This document shows, piece after piece, positions 8,355-16,268 of a stretch of DNA of 64,000 bases. The notes beneath the pieces are model-generated. The model searched no databases, had not been told where the DNA came from, and saw only the letters and a list, made by a program, of their open reading frames with translations. Where the stretch lies: positions 65,682-129,681 of the forward strand of contig NZ_KB900735.1 of NCBI RefSeq assembly GCF_000379185.1. The letters are read 5' to 3'. Position 1 is the stretch's first letter; every line of letters begins with the position of its first letter. Both the position numbers and the translations under genes were made by a program. The stretch is from Capnocytophaga cynodegmi DSM 19736 (GTDB lineage: Bacteria; Bacteroidota; Bacteroidia; Flavobacteriales; Flavobacteriaceae).

Positions 8355-9524
8355 ATGCTTAAAAAGTTATTCAAAGAGTATCGTTTTATTACTATTTTGT
8401 GGTTTGCCTTGCCATTAGCGACCATTATTCAAAATGTTTTTGTTCGGGGAGAGTACAATAATTATTTGATATTCAAAGGAGTGTTTTGGCATACCATAAA
8501 AGAGTTGCCCCTTTATGTGGAATATCCTGCGGAATACTTCGATGTGAATCATTATGGCATATTTTTCAGTGCGGTGATTGCTCCGTTTGCGGTTTTGCCC
8601 AATTGGTTAGGAGTTTCGTTGTGGATTATGGCAAATGCATTCTTCCTGTATTGGGTAATTAGGCAACTACCGCTTTCAAAGATGGCAATCATCGGGGTTT
8701 TATACATCGCTGCCCACGATTTGTACACAGCTGCCGCAATGCAACAGTTCAATATCAGCATTATAGCCTTACTCGTTGGTGCTTATGTATTCATTTATAA
8801 GGGGAAAGACCAGTGGGCGACACTTCTTATCGTCATTGGTATTTTAACGAAGCTCTATGGCATTGTAGGACTGGCATTTTTCTTCTTTTCTAAGAATAAA
8901 ATCCGTTTTGTGTGGACAGGCATCGTGTGGTTGATTGTACTTTTCTGCTTTCCAATGATTTATTCCTCTGCAGAATACGTCATTGAGCAATATCAGCAGT
9001 GGTTTGAGCGTTTGGCTATGAAAAATAATTCTAATTTGAACGCATTAACCTATAATCTGCAAAATCTTTCCTTATTAGGCTTCTTACAACGTACAGGAAT
9101 TTACAATAATAATCTGGTTGTTATCATAATAGGCTTGGTTTTGTTTTCACTTCCGTATCTTCGGATTAAACAATACAAGAATATAAGTTTCCAATTGATG
9201 TTTTTGGCTTCAGTGAGCTTATTTTTATGTCTGTTTAGTACAGGAACGGAGAATAGTACCTATGTTATAGCCTATGTTGGCATTGGGATTTGGTTTATGG
9301 TCAGCCCCAATAAGAACAAAAAGCTGAAAATTATGCTTCTGGTCTTGGCAATATTGGCTTCGCTCTCGCCAACGGACTTATTTAAGCCTTTGAAAGAGGG
9401 ATACATCATAAAATATTCCTTACGTGCTATTCCGCCTACTATCATTTGGATTACAATGATTTATGAGATGTGTTTTTTGAATTACAATGAAGAAAAACAT
9501 ATTGAAAAAGAAACAAAAATATAG
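8355..9524 (+). CDS. GT87-like (DUF2029) membrane glycosyltransferase
   Basis: 389 residues from ATG 8355. About nine to ten hydrophobic helices are spread over the whole length, with an acidic first periplasmic loop ('YPAEYFDVNHYG') and aromatic clusters typical of the GT-C superfamily family GT87. Such enzymes move mannose or another hexose from a polyprenyl-phosphate carrier to glycans outside the inner membrane. A polyprenol-phosphate mannose synthase at 36.7-37.4 kb could supply the donor. The following gene starts 15 bp later. Sugar and acceptor are unknown. Confidence 0.75.
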   Translation: MLKKLFKEYRFITILWFALPLATIIQNVFVRGEYNNYLIFKGVFWHTIKELPLYVEYPAEYFDVNHYGIFFSAVIAPFAVLPNWLGVSLWIMANAFFLYWVIRQLPLSKMAIIGVLYIAAHDLYTAAAMQQFNISIIALLVGAYVFIYKGKDQWATLLIVIGILTKLYGIVGLAFFFFSKNKIRFVWTGIVWLIVLFCFPMIYSSAEYVIEQYQQWFERLAMKNNSNLNALTYNLQNLSLLGFLQRTGIYNNNLVVIIIGLVLFSLPYLRIKQYKNISFQLMFLASVSLFLCLFSTGTENSTYVIAYVGIGIWFMVSPNKNKKLKIMLLVLAILASLSPTDLFKPLKEGYIIKYSLRAIPPTIIWITMIYEMCFLNYNEEKHIEKETKI

Positions 9525-9538
9525 AGCAAAAAGTCATT

Positions 9539-10087
9539 ATGGAGGAAACAAATGAGAAAACAACATACAATGTAACCAAAACTTGCCAGTGTGGAAACAA
9601 GGACAGCTTTCCGATAACAAAAATTGAAGCCGCTTTTGAACTTTTTGATGATAAAAAACTCTGGAAGGAAACACCTTGTAGCAAATGTGGTTCCACTAAA
9701 ACAATTTCTGTAAGCCATTCAATTCCAAAGATAGACCAAGAACTCTTTACAATATGGAGTGAAAACCCAAACTATTATTTTATGGAACAGGACGAGGACT
9801 TGATACTCGCAGAGATGGATAATTTGAAATTATTACTCGAATCCTTCGATGACCAGAGTTTCCCCATTGAGAAAAAGTACATAGTTGTCAATGCTTTGTG
9901 CATACTTCTTTATAATAACATAAAACTTCCTGATGAAAAATACAGCAAGGAGAAAAAACAAAATATGATTGAAAATAAAACGAAAGTACTTTTTGAACTT
10001 CAGAAGAGAAAAGATGAAGTACTAAAACACAAAGACGCAGTTTGGAGTTATATTTGGGATAAAATAGAAGATATTATCAATAAATAG
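9539..10087 (+). CDS. Unrecognised protein with N-terminal zinc-ribbon cysteines
   Basis: 182 residues, starting 15 bp after the GT87 gene, so probably co-transcribed. Four cysteines in two knuckles (C-x-C-G near residue 15 and C-x2-C-G near residue 47) suggest a small zinc ribbon. The rest is helical, rich in Lys, Glu and Asp, with no membrane segment or signal peptide, so it is likely cytoplasmic. No function can be given from the sequence. Confidence 0.6.
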   Translation: MEETNEKTTYNVTKTCQCGNKDSFPITKIEAAFELFDDKKLWKETPCSKCGSTKTISVSHSIPKIDQELFTIWSENPNYYFMEQDEDLILAEMDNLKLLLESFDDQSFPIEKKYIVVNALCILLYNNIKLPDEKYSKEKKQNMIENKTKVLFELQKRKDEVLKHKDAVWSYIWDKIEDIINK

Positions 10088-10179
10088 AGGTAAAATAGTG
10101 GTGGAATGTTCTAAAAATAAAATGAATATATCTAAATAATCTATATTTTTATAAAAAATAACTTTTTTTTAATTCAAAA

Positions 10180-10431
10180 ATCATATTTGTAAACGATATT
10201 AAGTCCGTACATAGCAAAATTAAGTCGGTACACAACAATATTAAGTTCGTACAAAGCAAAATCAAGTTCGTACAAAGCGAAATCAAGTCCGTACATAACA
10301 AAATTAAGTATGTAGATAAGAAAATTAAGTTAGTAGGTAATGAAATTACATCTGTACGTAATGATATAAAGTAAGTGTGCAATAAAATTGAGTTTGTACA
10401 GAATAAAAATAGATTTGTATGTAATTGTCTT
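10180..10431 (+). repeat. 21-bp tandem array, about 12 units, decayed coiled-coil reading frame
   Basis: Eleven consecutive 21-bp units run from 10201 to 10431, with a weaker one before. Consensus is AAGTncGTACAtAnCAAAATT; units 1-5 are most alike and identity falls to the right. On the plus strand, frame at 10201, each unit encodes one heptad of type I-K-S-V-H-N-K, with Ile at position a and Val at d, a textbook coiled coil. The frame is open from 10162, has no ATG, and is broken by TAA at 10372-10374, after which heptads continue. The minus strand is also open for 105 codons but reads as hydrophobic repeats. The rest of the 443-bp gap shows nothing else besides a promoter. Confidence 0.85.
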
Positions 10432-10484
10432 TGATTATTTATATCAAAAATATTGTAAGTATTCATTTTTTCAAACTAAAAGAT

Positions 10485-10492
10485 TAACTTTG
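10485..10492 (+). promoter_or_regulatory. -7 box before the GT2 gene
   Basis: TAACTTTG fits TAnnTTTG and lies 38 bp before the ATG at 10531. No clear -33 element. Confidence 0.5.
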
Positions 10493-10530
10493 GCGAAAAT
10501 TATCTGAGGAAATCAGTAAAATATCAAGCT

Positions 10531-11466
10531 ATGCAAAAGAAGAAAATTGATATAGTTGTACCTTGTTATAATGAAAATGAGAACGTATTTGTCCTATATG
10601 AAGCCATTTTAAAGGTCTTCAAGGAAAAGCTTTCTGAAAAATACACCTATACAATCATTTTTGTGAATGATGGAAGTTCAGATAATACACTTCACCATCT
10701 AAAAAAGTTAAACGAGACAGATGAAAATGTGAAATATATCTCCTTTTCGAGGAATTTTGGACATCAATTGGCTGTAAAGGCAGGACTTGACCACGCTTTT
10801 GGCGATATTGTTATTTCTATGGACGCCGATTTGCAACATCCGCCAGAACTTATTCCCGAACTTGTCGAAAAATGGGAGGAAGGTAACCAAGTTGTGGCAA
10901 CAATTCGCACATATCCTTCAGATATATCAAAGAAAAAGGAGAAAACCTCTAAATATTTCTACAAAATGCTGAATTTAGTTTCCGACGTAAAGATAAGAGA
11001 AGGTTCGGCTGACTTTCGTCTGTTGGATAAATCGGTGGTAGAGGTTATTCGTTCAATGAATGAGGGCGAACCTTTTCTTCGGGGGATTGTTCCTTGGATT
11101 GGCTTTCGTCAAACGTACGTCCCATATGTGGCTCAGAATAGGTTTTCGGGTGAAACTAAATACACAATCAAAAAAATGCTCCACTTGGCGTTGGTAGGTG
11201 TCACAGCTTTTAGTGTAAAACCTTTGTATTTTGCCGTTTACTTGGGATTTACCTTTTCATTGTTTTCACTTTTGTACATTCCATACGTAATTTGGTCGTT
11301 TGTTAATGGAACAGAGATTTCTGGTTGGGCATCATTGATAATGACTATTGTTTTCTTCGGTGGATTGCAACTCATTATACTGGGAATCATCGGAATTTAT
11401 GTTGGGAAGATATTCAAACAAACTAAATCCAGACCAAGTTATATCATTTTTGAAAAGAAACTTTAG
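10531..11466 (+). CDS. GT2 polyprenyl-phosphate glycosyltransferase (GtrB/ArnC/DPM-like)
   Basis: 311 residues. A GT-A domain with 'VPCYNENENV' at the N-terminus, 'FVNDGSSDNT', and the metal-binding 'SMDADLQHPP' fills residues 1-225. Two membrane helices follow (about 230-255 and 265-290). This is the layout of enzymes that load a sugar on undecaprenyl phosphate at the inner membrane. The neighbourhood (GT87, polysaccharide deacetylase, methyltransferase) points to a surface glycan or lipid modification. The sugar is unknown. Confidence 0.88.
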   Translation: MQKKKIDIVVPCYNENENVFVLYEAILKVFKEKLSEKYTYTIIFVNDGSSDNTLHHLKKLNETDENVKYISFSRNFGHQLAVKAGLDHAFGDIVISMDADLQHPPELIPELVEKWEEGNQVVATIRTYPSDISKKKEKTSKYFYKMLNLVSDVKIREGSADFRLLDKSVVEVIRSMNEGEPFLRGIVPWIGFRQTYVPYVAQNRFSGETKYTIKKMLHLALVGVTAFSVKPLYFAVYLGFTFSLFSLLYIPYVIWSFVNGTEISGWASLIMTIVFFGGLQLIILGIIGIYVGKIFKQTKSRPSYIIFEKKL

Positions 11467-11539
11467 AAAAGTAAGAATGTTCTTTTCTTGCATATTAAAA
11501 TAAAAGGAAAACAATAGGAAATTACTAAAAAACAATGCA

Positions 11540-11860
11540 ATGAATTTCACAGATTACAGAAAAGATTATCTGAAAATAGTTATTGATTTGCGAAACGTTA
11601 AAACTGAAAGAGCTTTTTTGATGAAAATGCAAGAAATGTTTCAGTTTCCGTCTTATTTTTGGTTGAATTTTAATTCTTTGAATGATTGTATGCTATCGCT
11701 GGATTGGATTGATGAACGTACAATTGAAATTGATTTCTTTCATCTGGAAGAATTAAAAGATACAAATAATCCATTGTATGTTATTGTAAAAGAATCATTG
11801 ACAATGTACAAAGATTATTGGCAAAAACGAGAAACTAAACGAGTTACTTTTAACTTTTAA
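11540..11860 (+). CDS. Barstar-family protein
   Basis: 106 residues. The segment 'FPSYFWLNFNSLNDCML' near residues 34-50 follows the barstar pattern (aromatic-G/W-x-N-hydrophobic-x-x-L-x-D), preceded by a β-strand ('IVIDLRNV') and followed by an acidic helix. Barstars bind and block barnase-type ribonucleases. No RNase gene is adjacent, so it may be an orphan immunity protein against a toxin from competitors. It follows the GT2 gene by 73 bp. Family assignment rests on short motif similarity. Confidence 0.65.
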   Translation: MNFTDYRKDYLKIVIDLRNVKTERAFLMKMQEMFQFPSYFWLNFNSLNDCMLSLDWIDERTIEIDFFHLEELKDTNNPLYVIVKESLTMYKDYWQKRETKRVTFNF

Positions 11861-11876
11861 TAACGTACATAAAATG

Positions 11877-11884
11877 TATATTTG
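11877..11884 (+). promoter_or_regulatory. -7 box before the deacetylase gene
   Basis: TATATTTG fits TAnnTTTG, 49 bp before the ATG at 11934. The upstream element is not clear. Confidence 0.45.
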
Positions 11885-11933
11885 CATTCTTAATAAAAAG
11901 TAAAACTACTTGTAGGAAAATATTTCAGTACCG

Positions 11934-12713
11934 ATGATTTACCTTTCATTTGACATAGAAGAATTTGATATGCCTAAGGAATATGGCTACGATATTGATT
12001 TTGATAGACAAATACATATCTCCCGTGAGGGTTTAACAGCGATTTTGGATTTGCTTAAAGGTTACGATGCCAAAGCTACGTTTTTCTCGACGGTGGTTTT
12101 TGCCAGAGAAGTTCCTGATTTGATAGAAAGACTTTTGGCAGAAGGACACGAATTGGCTTCCCACACCTTTTATCATTCTCAGTTTGAGAACACACATTTG
12201 AAGCAATCAAAGGATTCTCTTGAACAGATGTTTGGCACTTCAGTAAAGGGACTACGAATGCCGAGAATGGCGGAGGTTTGTTCAAAAGAGGTGAAAAAGG
12301 CAGGCTATGAGTACAACTCGTCCGTAAATCCGACCTTACTTCCAGGCAGATATAACAAAATACACGTTCCCAAGCAAATATTCGTTGAAGAAGATTTATT
12401 ACAAATTCCTGCTGCTGTGAGTCCGCTTGTTCGTATTCCGCTTTTTTGGCTTTCTTTTCACAATTTTCCGCAGTGGTTTTACCATTTTTTGCTAAAAAGA
12501 ACGATGAAATACAGAGGTTATGCCACATTGTATTTTCATCCTTGGGAATTTACCGATTTGCATCAGAAAGAATTCAATTTTCCGAGTTACGTAATGCGAA
12601 ATTCAGGCGAAAAAATGATTTCCCGATTTGAAAAACTACTAAAATTTATCAATCAAAATAATTGGCAAACGGGCTTGTATAGAGATTTAAAGAAAAATGA
12701 AGTAAAAAGGTAG
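11934..12713 (+). CDS. Polysaccharide deacetylase (NodB fold)
   Basis: 259 residues. The NodB homology domain is seen from the first residues: 'YLSFDIEEFD' (metal-binding Asp pair), 'KATFF', 'GHELASHTFYHSQF' (the H-x3-H metal motif, around residue 74), 'LRMPRM' and a late 'LYFHPWEF' His motif. Such enzymes remove N- or O-acetyl groups from sugars. There is no signal peptide, so it probably acts on cytoplasmic or lipid-linked precursors. It converges on the methyltransferase gene with only 18 bp between stops. Confidence 0.85.
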   Translation: MIYLSFDIEEFDMPKEYGYDIDFDRQIHISREGLTAILDLLKGYDAKATFFSTVVFAREVPDLIERLLAEGHELASHTFYHSQFENTHLKQSKDSLEQMFGTSVKGLRMPRMAEVCSKEVKKAGYEYNSSVNPTLLPGRYNKIHVPKQIFVEEDLLQIPAAVSPLVRIPLFWLSFHNFPQWFYHFLLKRTMKYRGYATLYFHPWEFTDLHQKEFNFPSYVMRNSGEKMISRFEKLLKFINQNNWQTGLYRDLKKNEVKR

Positions 12714-12731
12714 CAAATAATTCATATTCTG

Positions 12732-13493
12732 TCAAGGTTTTTTGCAAACAGGTATGATTTCTTCCTTAACGATGCGATATTTTTCTATTTCTTCATCGGA
12801 AAATTGCTTGGCGTAATGCACTTCATTAACTTGAAAACCAATTTTTCGGAGTTTATCAAAGTAATCCATTCCGTAGATGCGAACGTGGTCGTATTGCCCA
12901 AAGATTTTTGTACGCTCGTCAGGGTCGGTAATGCTGTCATCTTCAAAAGTAACCTCACGATTGTAATCCTGTGGGATTTGAAAAATTCCTGTTCCGCCAG
13001 ATTTCATAACCCTAAATAGTTCGCTCATAGCTTTTTGGTCGTCTGGGATATGTTCCAAAACGTGATTGCATAAAATCAAATCGAAAGTGTTGTCAGCAAA
13101 AGGCAAGTTACACAAATCAGCTTTTACATCAGCCAAAGGTGAATACAAATCGGTAGTTATGTATTTCCAGAGAGATTGTTTTTTAAAACGCTCATAAAAC
13201 GCCTGCTCGGGGGCTACGTGTAACACTTTCATTTCCTGTTGGAAGAAGTTTGTTTCGCGAGTGAGATAAAGCCATAGCAATCGATGTCTTTCCAAAGAAA
13301 GTGTGGAAGGTGATAGTACGTTAGGACGCTGAGCGGCATACCCGTAGGGCAAAAATTTACGAAATTTTTTGCCATCAATGGGGTCTTCATATTTGCTTCC
13401 ACGAAAGTACAAACTTATGAAAGGACGCACACAATAACTTATTTTTATAAGCCAAGGACGCGGAAATTTATTTAATATCCAAGAGAAAATCAA
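12732..13493 (-). CDS. Class I SAM-dependent methyltransferase
   Basis: 253 residues. A Methyltransf_11-type core is visible: 'VLHVAPEQ' (motif I position, glycine-poor), 'ADLCNLPFADNTFDLILCNHVLEHIPD' spans motifs II-IV (residues ~124-150), and 'RVMKSGGTGIFQIP' marks motif V. The N-terminal 80 residues are basic and hydrophobic. The weak glycine motif I is found in methyltransferases of glycan and lipid clusters. Substrate is unknown; location suggests a surface polysaccharide or sugar. Confidence 0.8.
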   Translation of the reverse strand: MIFSWILNKFPRPWLIKISYCVRPFISLYFRGSKYEDPIDGKKFRKFLPYGYAAQRPNVLSPSTLSLERHRLLWLYLTRETNFFQQEMKVLHVAPEQAFYERFKKQSLWKYITTDLYSPLADVKADLCNLPFADNTFDLILCNHVLEHIPDDQKAMSELFRVMKSGGTGIFQIPQDYNREVTFEDDSITDPDERTKIFGQYDHVRIYGMDYFDKLRKIGFQVNEVHYAKQFSDEEIEKYRIVKEEIIPVCKKP

Positions 13494-13521
13494 TGTGGTT
13501 TTGAGTTTTAAAATTCTTTTG

Positions 13522-13552
13522 CAAAAGTAAGGAAGTGTTTGAAAGTTTCAAA
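13522..13552 (-). promoter_or_regulatory. Promoter of the methyltransferase gene
   Basis: On the minus strand TTTTG (13553-13549), 19 bp, TACTTTTG (13529-13522): a full Bacteroidota promoter starting 29 bp before the ATG. Confidence 0.7.
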
Positions 13553-13599
13553 ATGGAAGTTTTTTAAGAAGCAAGTTTTTCATAATTTACAAAAAATAG

Positions 13600-13607
13600 T
13601 ACTTTTG
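13600..13607 (+). promoter_or_regulatory. -7 box before the Ig-like lipoprotein gene
   Basis: TACTTTTG fits TAnnTTTG and lies 31 bp before ATG 13639. A T-run sits 19 bp upstream instead of a clear TTG. Confidence 0.5.
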
Positions 13608-13638
13608 TGGTTTCTACCTCGAAAAAAGTTTGTATAAA

Positions 13639-15261
13639 ATGAAGAAAAATTCAAAGAAATATAGCTATTTTTTATTTTTAATAATCTTAATATCAGTTTT
13701 TTGGCAATGTGCAAGAAGAGGTTCGCCAACGGGAGGTCCTAAAGATGAAAAGCCACCAGTTTTGCTCTTTGCCGACCCAAAATCAGGAGTAACACAATTT
13801 AATCGCAATAAAATACGACTAATCTTTGATGAGTTTGTAGTAATTAAGGACTTACGCAAACAGCTTATCATTTCTCCTCCTATGGAAAATTTTCCGATTA
13901 TATCACCAATGTCGGCTTCTAAGAAATTAGATATAAGTATTTTGGATACATTAAAACCTAATACAACATATGTTTTTAATTTTGGAAGCAGCATTCAAGA
14001 TTATAATGAGGGAAATCCGTATTCTGATTTTAAATATGTTTTTTCTACTGGAAATTTTGTTGATTCGCTGAAAATTAAAGGCAAAATAAAAGATGCATAC
14101 AAGCCTAAACCAGATAACTTTGTTACGATAATGCTTTATGAATATAACGAGAATTATAAAGATTCATTAGTGTACAAGGATAAACCAACTTATGTTACCA
14201 ATACTCTTGATAGCCTCGAAACATTTGAGTTGAATTATCTTCGAAAAGGGAAATACATTCTGGTGGCTTTGAAAGATAAAAACAGCAATTATCGTTTTGA
14301 CCAGAAAGAAGATAAAATAGCTTTTTGGAATGAACCTATTTCGGTAGAGGATAATGATACATTGCCACCATACGAGCTTACATTGTTCAAGGAAATTCTG
14401 AATTATAAACCTGCTCGTCCTACACAGGTATCTGAAAACAGAATCAGTTTTGGTTTTGAAGGAAGTACGGATAGTGTGAAAATTAAACCAATTTCACCCA
14501 TAAAAGGAGATTTTAAATACATAATTTCGAAAGAACCAAAGAAAGATACTTTGAATTTTTGGTTTTCTCCAAAACAATCTGATTCATTGCTTTTTGCCGT
14601 ACAAAAAAGTCAGAAGATAGACACTTTTAAAGTTCGGTTGAAGAATATGAAACCTGATAGTTTATTGATTTCTAATAGTTTTTCGGGAGAACTTCCTATG
14701 GGGAAAAATTTTGCGTGGAGGTCTAATATTCCAATACTGAAAGTTGATACTACAAAAATCAAAGTTTTTGATAAGGACTCGTTACAACTTCCTTTCAAAA
14801 CCAAGTTGGATGAGAATAAATTAGAATATTCTCTTTTGTTCGATAAAAAATACAACACGTCGTACCGAATTGAAGCTCTTCCTGAAGCAATAACCGATTT
14901 TTTTGGCAATACTAACGATACTTTGCGAGTAAATCTGAAAACTAAAAAATTGGAAGACTATTCTATACTAAAACTTACAATCAAAAAAGAGTTACAATTT
15001 CCTGTTATTTTACAACTTACTAATGAAAAAGGAGATAAAACGGAAAGTGAACTTTACTTTGAATCTGCTCAAAAAGAATACGTTTTTGAGAATATAAATC
15101 CAGGTAAATACAAAATTCGAATTATAGAAGATAAAAATAAAAATAAGATTTGGGATACGGGTAATTTTTTGGAACGAATCCAGCCTGAGAGGATACTATA
15201 CTATCCTAATTTGTTGGAAATTAGGGCGAATTGGGAAGTAGAAGAAGTCTGGGACGAATAA
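13639..15261 (+). CDS. Lipoprotein with bacterial Ig-like (Big_5/SbsA type) domain
   Basis: 540 residues from ATG 13639; an in-frame TTG nine bases earlier is less likely. A lysine-rich start, a hydrophobic stretch and 'FWQC' make a lipoprotein signal with the acylated Cys near residue 26. An Ig-like domain follows ('PPVLLFADPKSGVTQFNRNKIRLIF' region, residues ~43-70), of the kind found in flavobacterial envelope proteins of unknown role. The rest has repeated β-rich stretches, one carnosine-like 'GKYKIRIIEDKNKNKIWDTG' turn region typical of transthyretin-like folds. surE starts 26 bp later, so both may be co-transcribed. Confidence 0.75.
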   Translation: MKKNSKKYSYFLFLIILISVFWQCARRGSPTGGPKDEKPPVLLFADPKSGVTQFNRNKIRLIFDEFVVIKDLRKQLIISPPMENFPIISPMSASKKLDISILDTLKPNTTYVFNFGSSIQDYNEGNPYSDFKYVFSTGNFVDSLKIKGKIKDAYKPKPDNFVTIMLYEYNENYKDSLVYKDKPTYVTNTLDSLETFELNYLRKGKYILVALKDKNSNYRFDQKEDKIAFWNEPISVEDNDTLPPYELTLFKEILNYKPARPTQVSENRISFGFEGSTDSVKIKPISPIKGDFKYIISKEPKKDTLNFWFSPKQSDSLLFAVQKSQKIDTFKVRLKNMKPDSLLISNSFSGELPMGKNFAWRSNIPILKVDTTKIKVFDKDSLQLPFKTKLDENKLEYSLLFDKKYNTSYRIEALPEAITDFFGNTNDTLRVNLKTKKLEDYSILKLTIKKELQFPVILQLTNEKGDKTESELYFESAQKEYVFENINPGKYKIRIIEDKNKNKIWDTGNFLERIQPERILYYPNLLEIRANWEVEEVWDE

Positions 15262-15287
15262 AATTATCTTTTTATCAATATTAAAAA

Positions 15288-16052
15288 ATGCAGAAAAGAC
15301 CTTTAATTTTAGTAACGAATGATGATGGAATTACAGCTCCAGGCATTCGTTGTTTGATACGTGTAATGAATGAAATAGGGGAGGTGGTTGTAGTAGCTCC
15401 TGATTCGCCCCAAAGTGGTATGGGACACGCTGTTACTCTTAATTCTACATTACATTGCGAACCAATACACATAGATAACGGAATTCAAAGAGAATATACT
15501 TGTAGTGGGACTCCAGTGGATTGCGTGAAAATAGCCCGTCACGAAGTACTGAAACGTACTCCCGATTTATGTGTAAGTGGAATTAATCACGGCTCCAATT
15601 CATCAATAAATGTGATTTATTCTGGAACTATGAGTGCTGCGGTAGAGGCTGGTATTGAGGGAATTCCGGCAATTGGTTTTTCATTATTGGATTATAGTTG
15701 GGAAGCTGACTTTGAAGAAGCACGTGATTTTGTAAAAAAAATTACATTGAATGTACTGAAAAACGGGCTTCCGAAAGGAGTGGTGTTGAATGTTAATATT
15801 CCAAAATTGAAAAGAGATGAAATCAAAGGAATTCGGATTTGTCGTCAGGCTCAGGCTCGTTGGCAGGAAAAATTTGATAGAAGAATAAGTCCGCAAGGAA
15901 GAACTTATTATTGGATGACAGGAAAGTTTATCAATGAAGATGTTGGAGAAGATACCGATGAGTGGGCATTAGCGAACGGTTATGTGTCTGTGGTTCCGAT
16001 AAGATTTGATATGACGGCATATAACGTTATCGAACAGCTCGACAAATGGTAA
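15288..16052 (+). CDS. surE: 5'/3'-nucleotidase SurE
   Basis: 254 residues, the usual size. The metal site is clear: N11-D12-D13 in 'VTNDDGI', S43 in 'PQSGMGHA', and N100 in 'SGINHGSN'. 'GTPVDCV' and 'YSGTMSAAVEA' complete the family signature. SurE removes phosphate from nucleoside 5'- and 3'-monophosphates and some polyphosphates in the cytoplasm and aids stationary-phase survival. Residues and length leave little doubt. Confidence 0.97.
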   Translation: MQKRPLILVTNDDGITAPGIRCLIRVMNEIGEVVVVAPDSPQSGMGHAVTLNSTLHCEPIHIDNGIQREYTCSGTPVDCVKIARHEVLKRTPDLCVSGINHGSNSSINVIYSGTMSAAVEAGIEGIPAIGFSLLDYSWEADFEEARDFVKKITLNVLKNGLPKGVVLNVNIPKLKRDEIKGIRICRQAQARWQEKFDRRISPQGRTYYWMTGKFINEDVGEDTDEWALANGYVSVVPIRFDMTAYNVIEQLDKW

Positions 16053-16151
16053 TAAAAGCACAAAGTTTTGTTAAAGTAAGTTATTGATGCTCTTTTTTTT
16101 CTTGTTGATATTTAAAAATGTTATTTTTTTTCCTACGTACGAAAAAAGAAA

Positions 16152-16183
16152 TAATTTTGCAGAGTGAACCTAATTAAAGGTTA
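16152..16183 (+). promoter_or_regulatory. Promoter -7 box and leader hairpin of the giant adhesin gene
   Basis: TAATTTTG (16152-16159) matches TAnnTTTG about 110 bp before the ATG. The transcript would begin next to a small inverted repeat AACCT-AATTAA-AGGTT (about 16167-16183). The remaining AT-rich leader up to 16268 shows no other clear element. Confidence 0.45.
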
Positions 16184-16268
16184 GAAGATATATAAAGAAG
16201 ATTATTTAATTGATTTATAGTGGTTTAATTAATATTTATGTTTCTTTTTTAACCTTAGTTTTTTATAT

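Noticed and set aside
10149-10466. 105-codon open frame on the minus strand with hydrophobic heptads
   Set aside because: It is the mirror of the 21-bp array. The plus-strand frame gives a much more natural coiled-coil pattern, and no minus-strand promoter or ribosome binding site is evident.
11477-11539. Barnase-type toxin gene beside the barstar-like gene
   Set aside because: Neither the flanking gaps nor the neighbouring genes encode an RNase-like sequence.
12076-12528. 150-codon open frame antisense to the polysaccharide deacetylase
   Set aside because: Composition is unlike a real protein, there is no promoter, and the sense-strand gene has clear NodB motifs.
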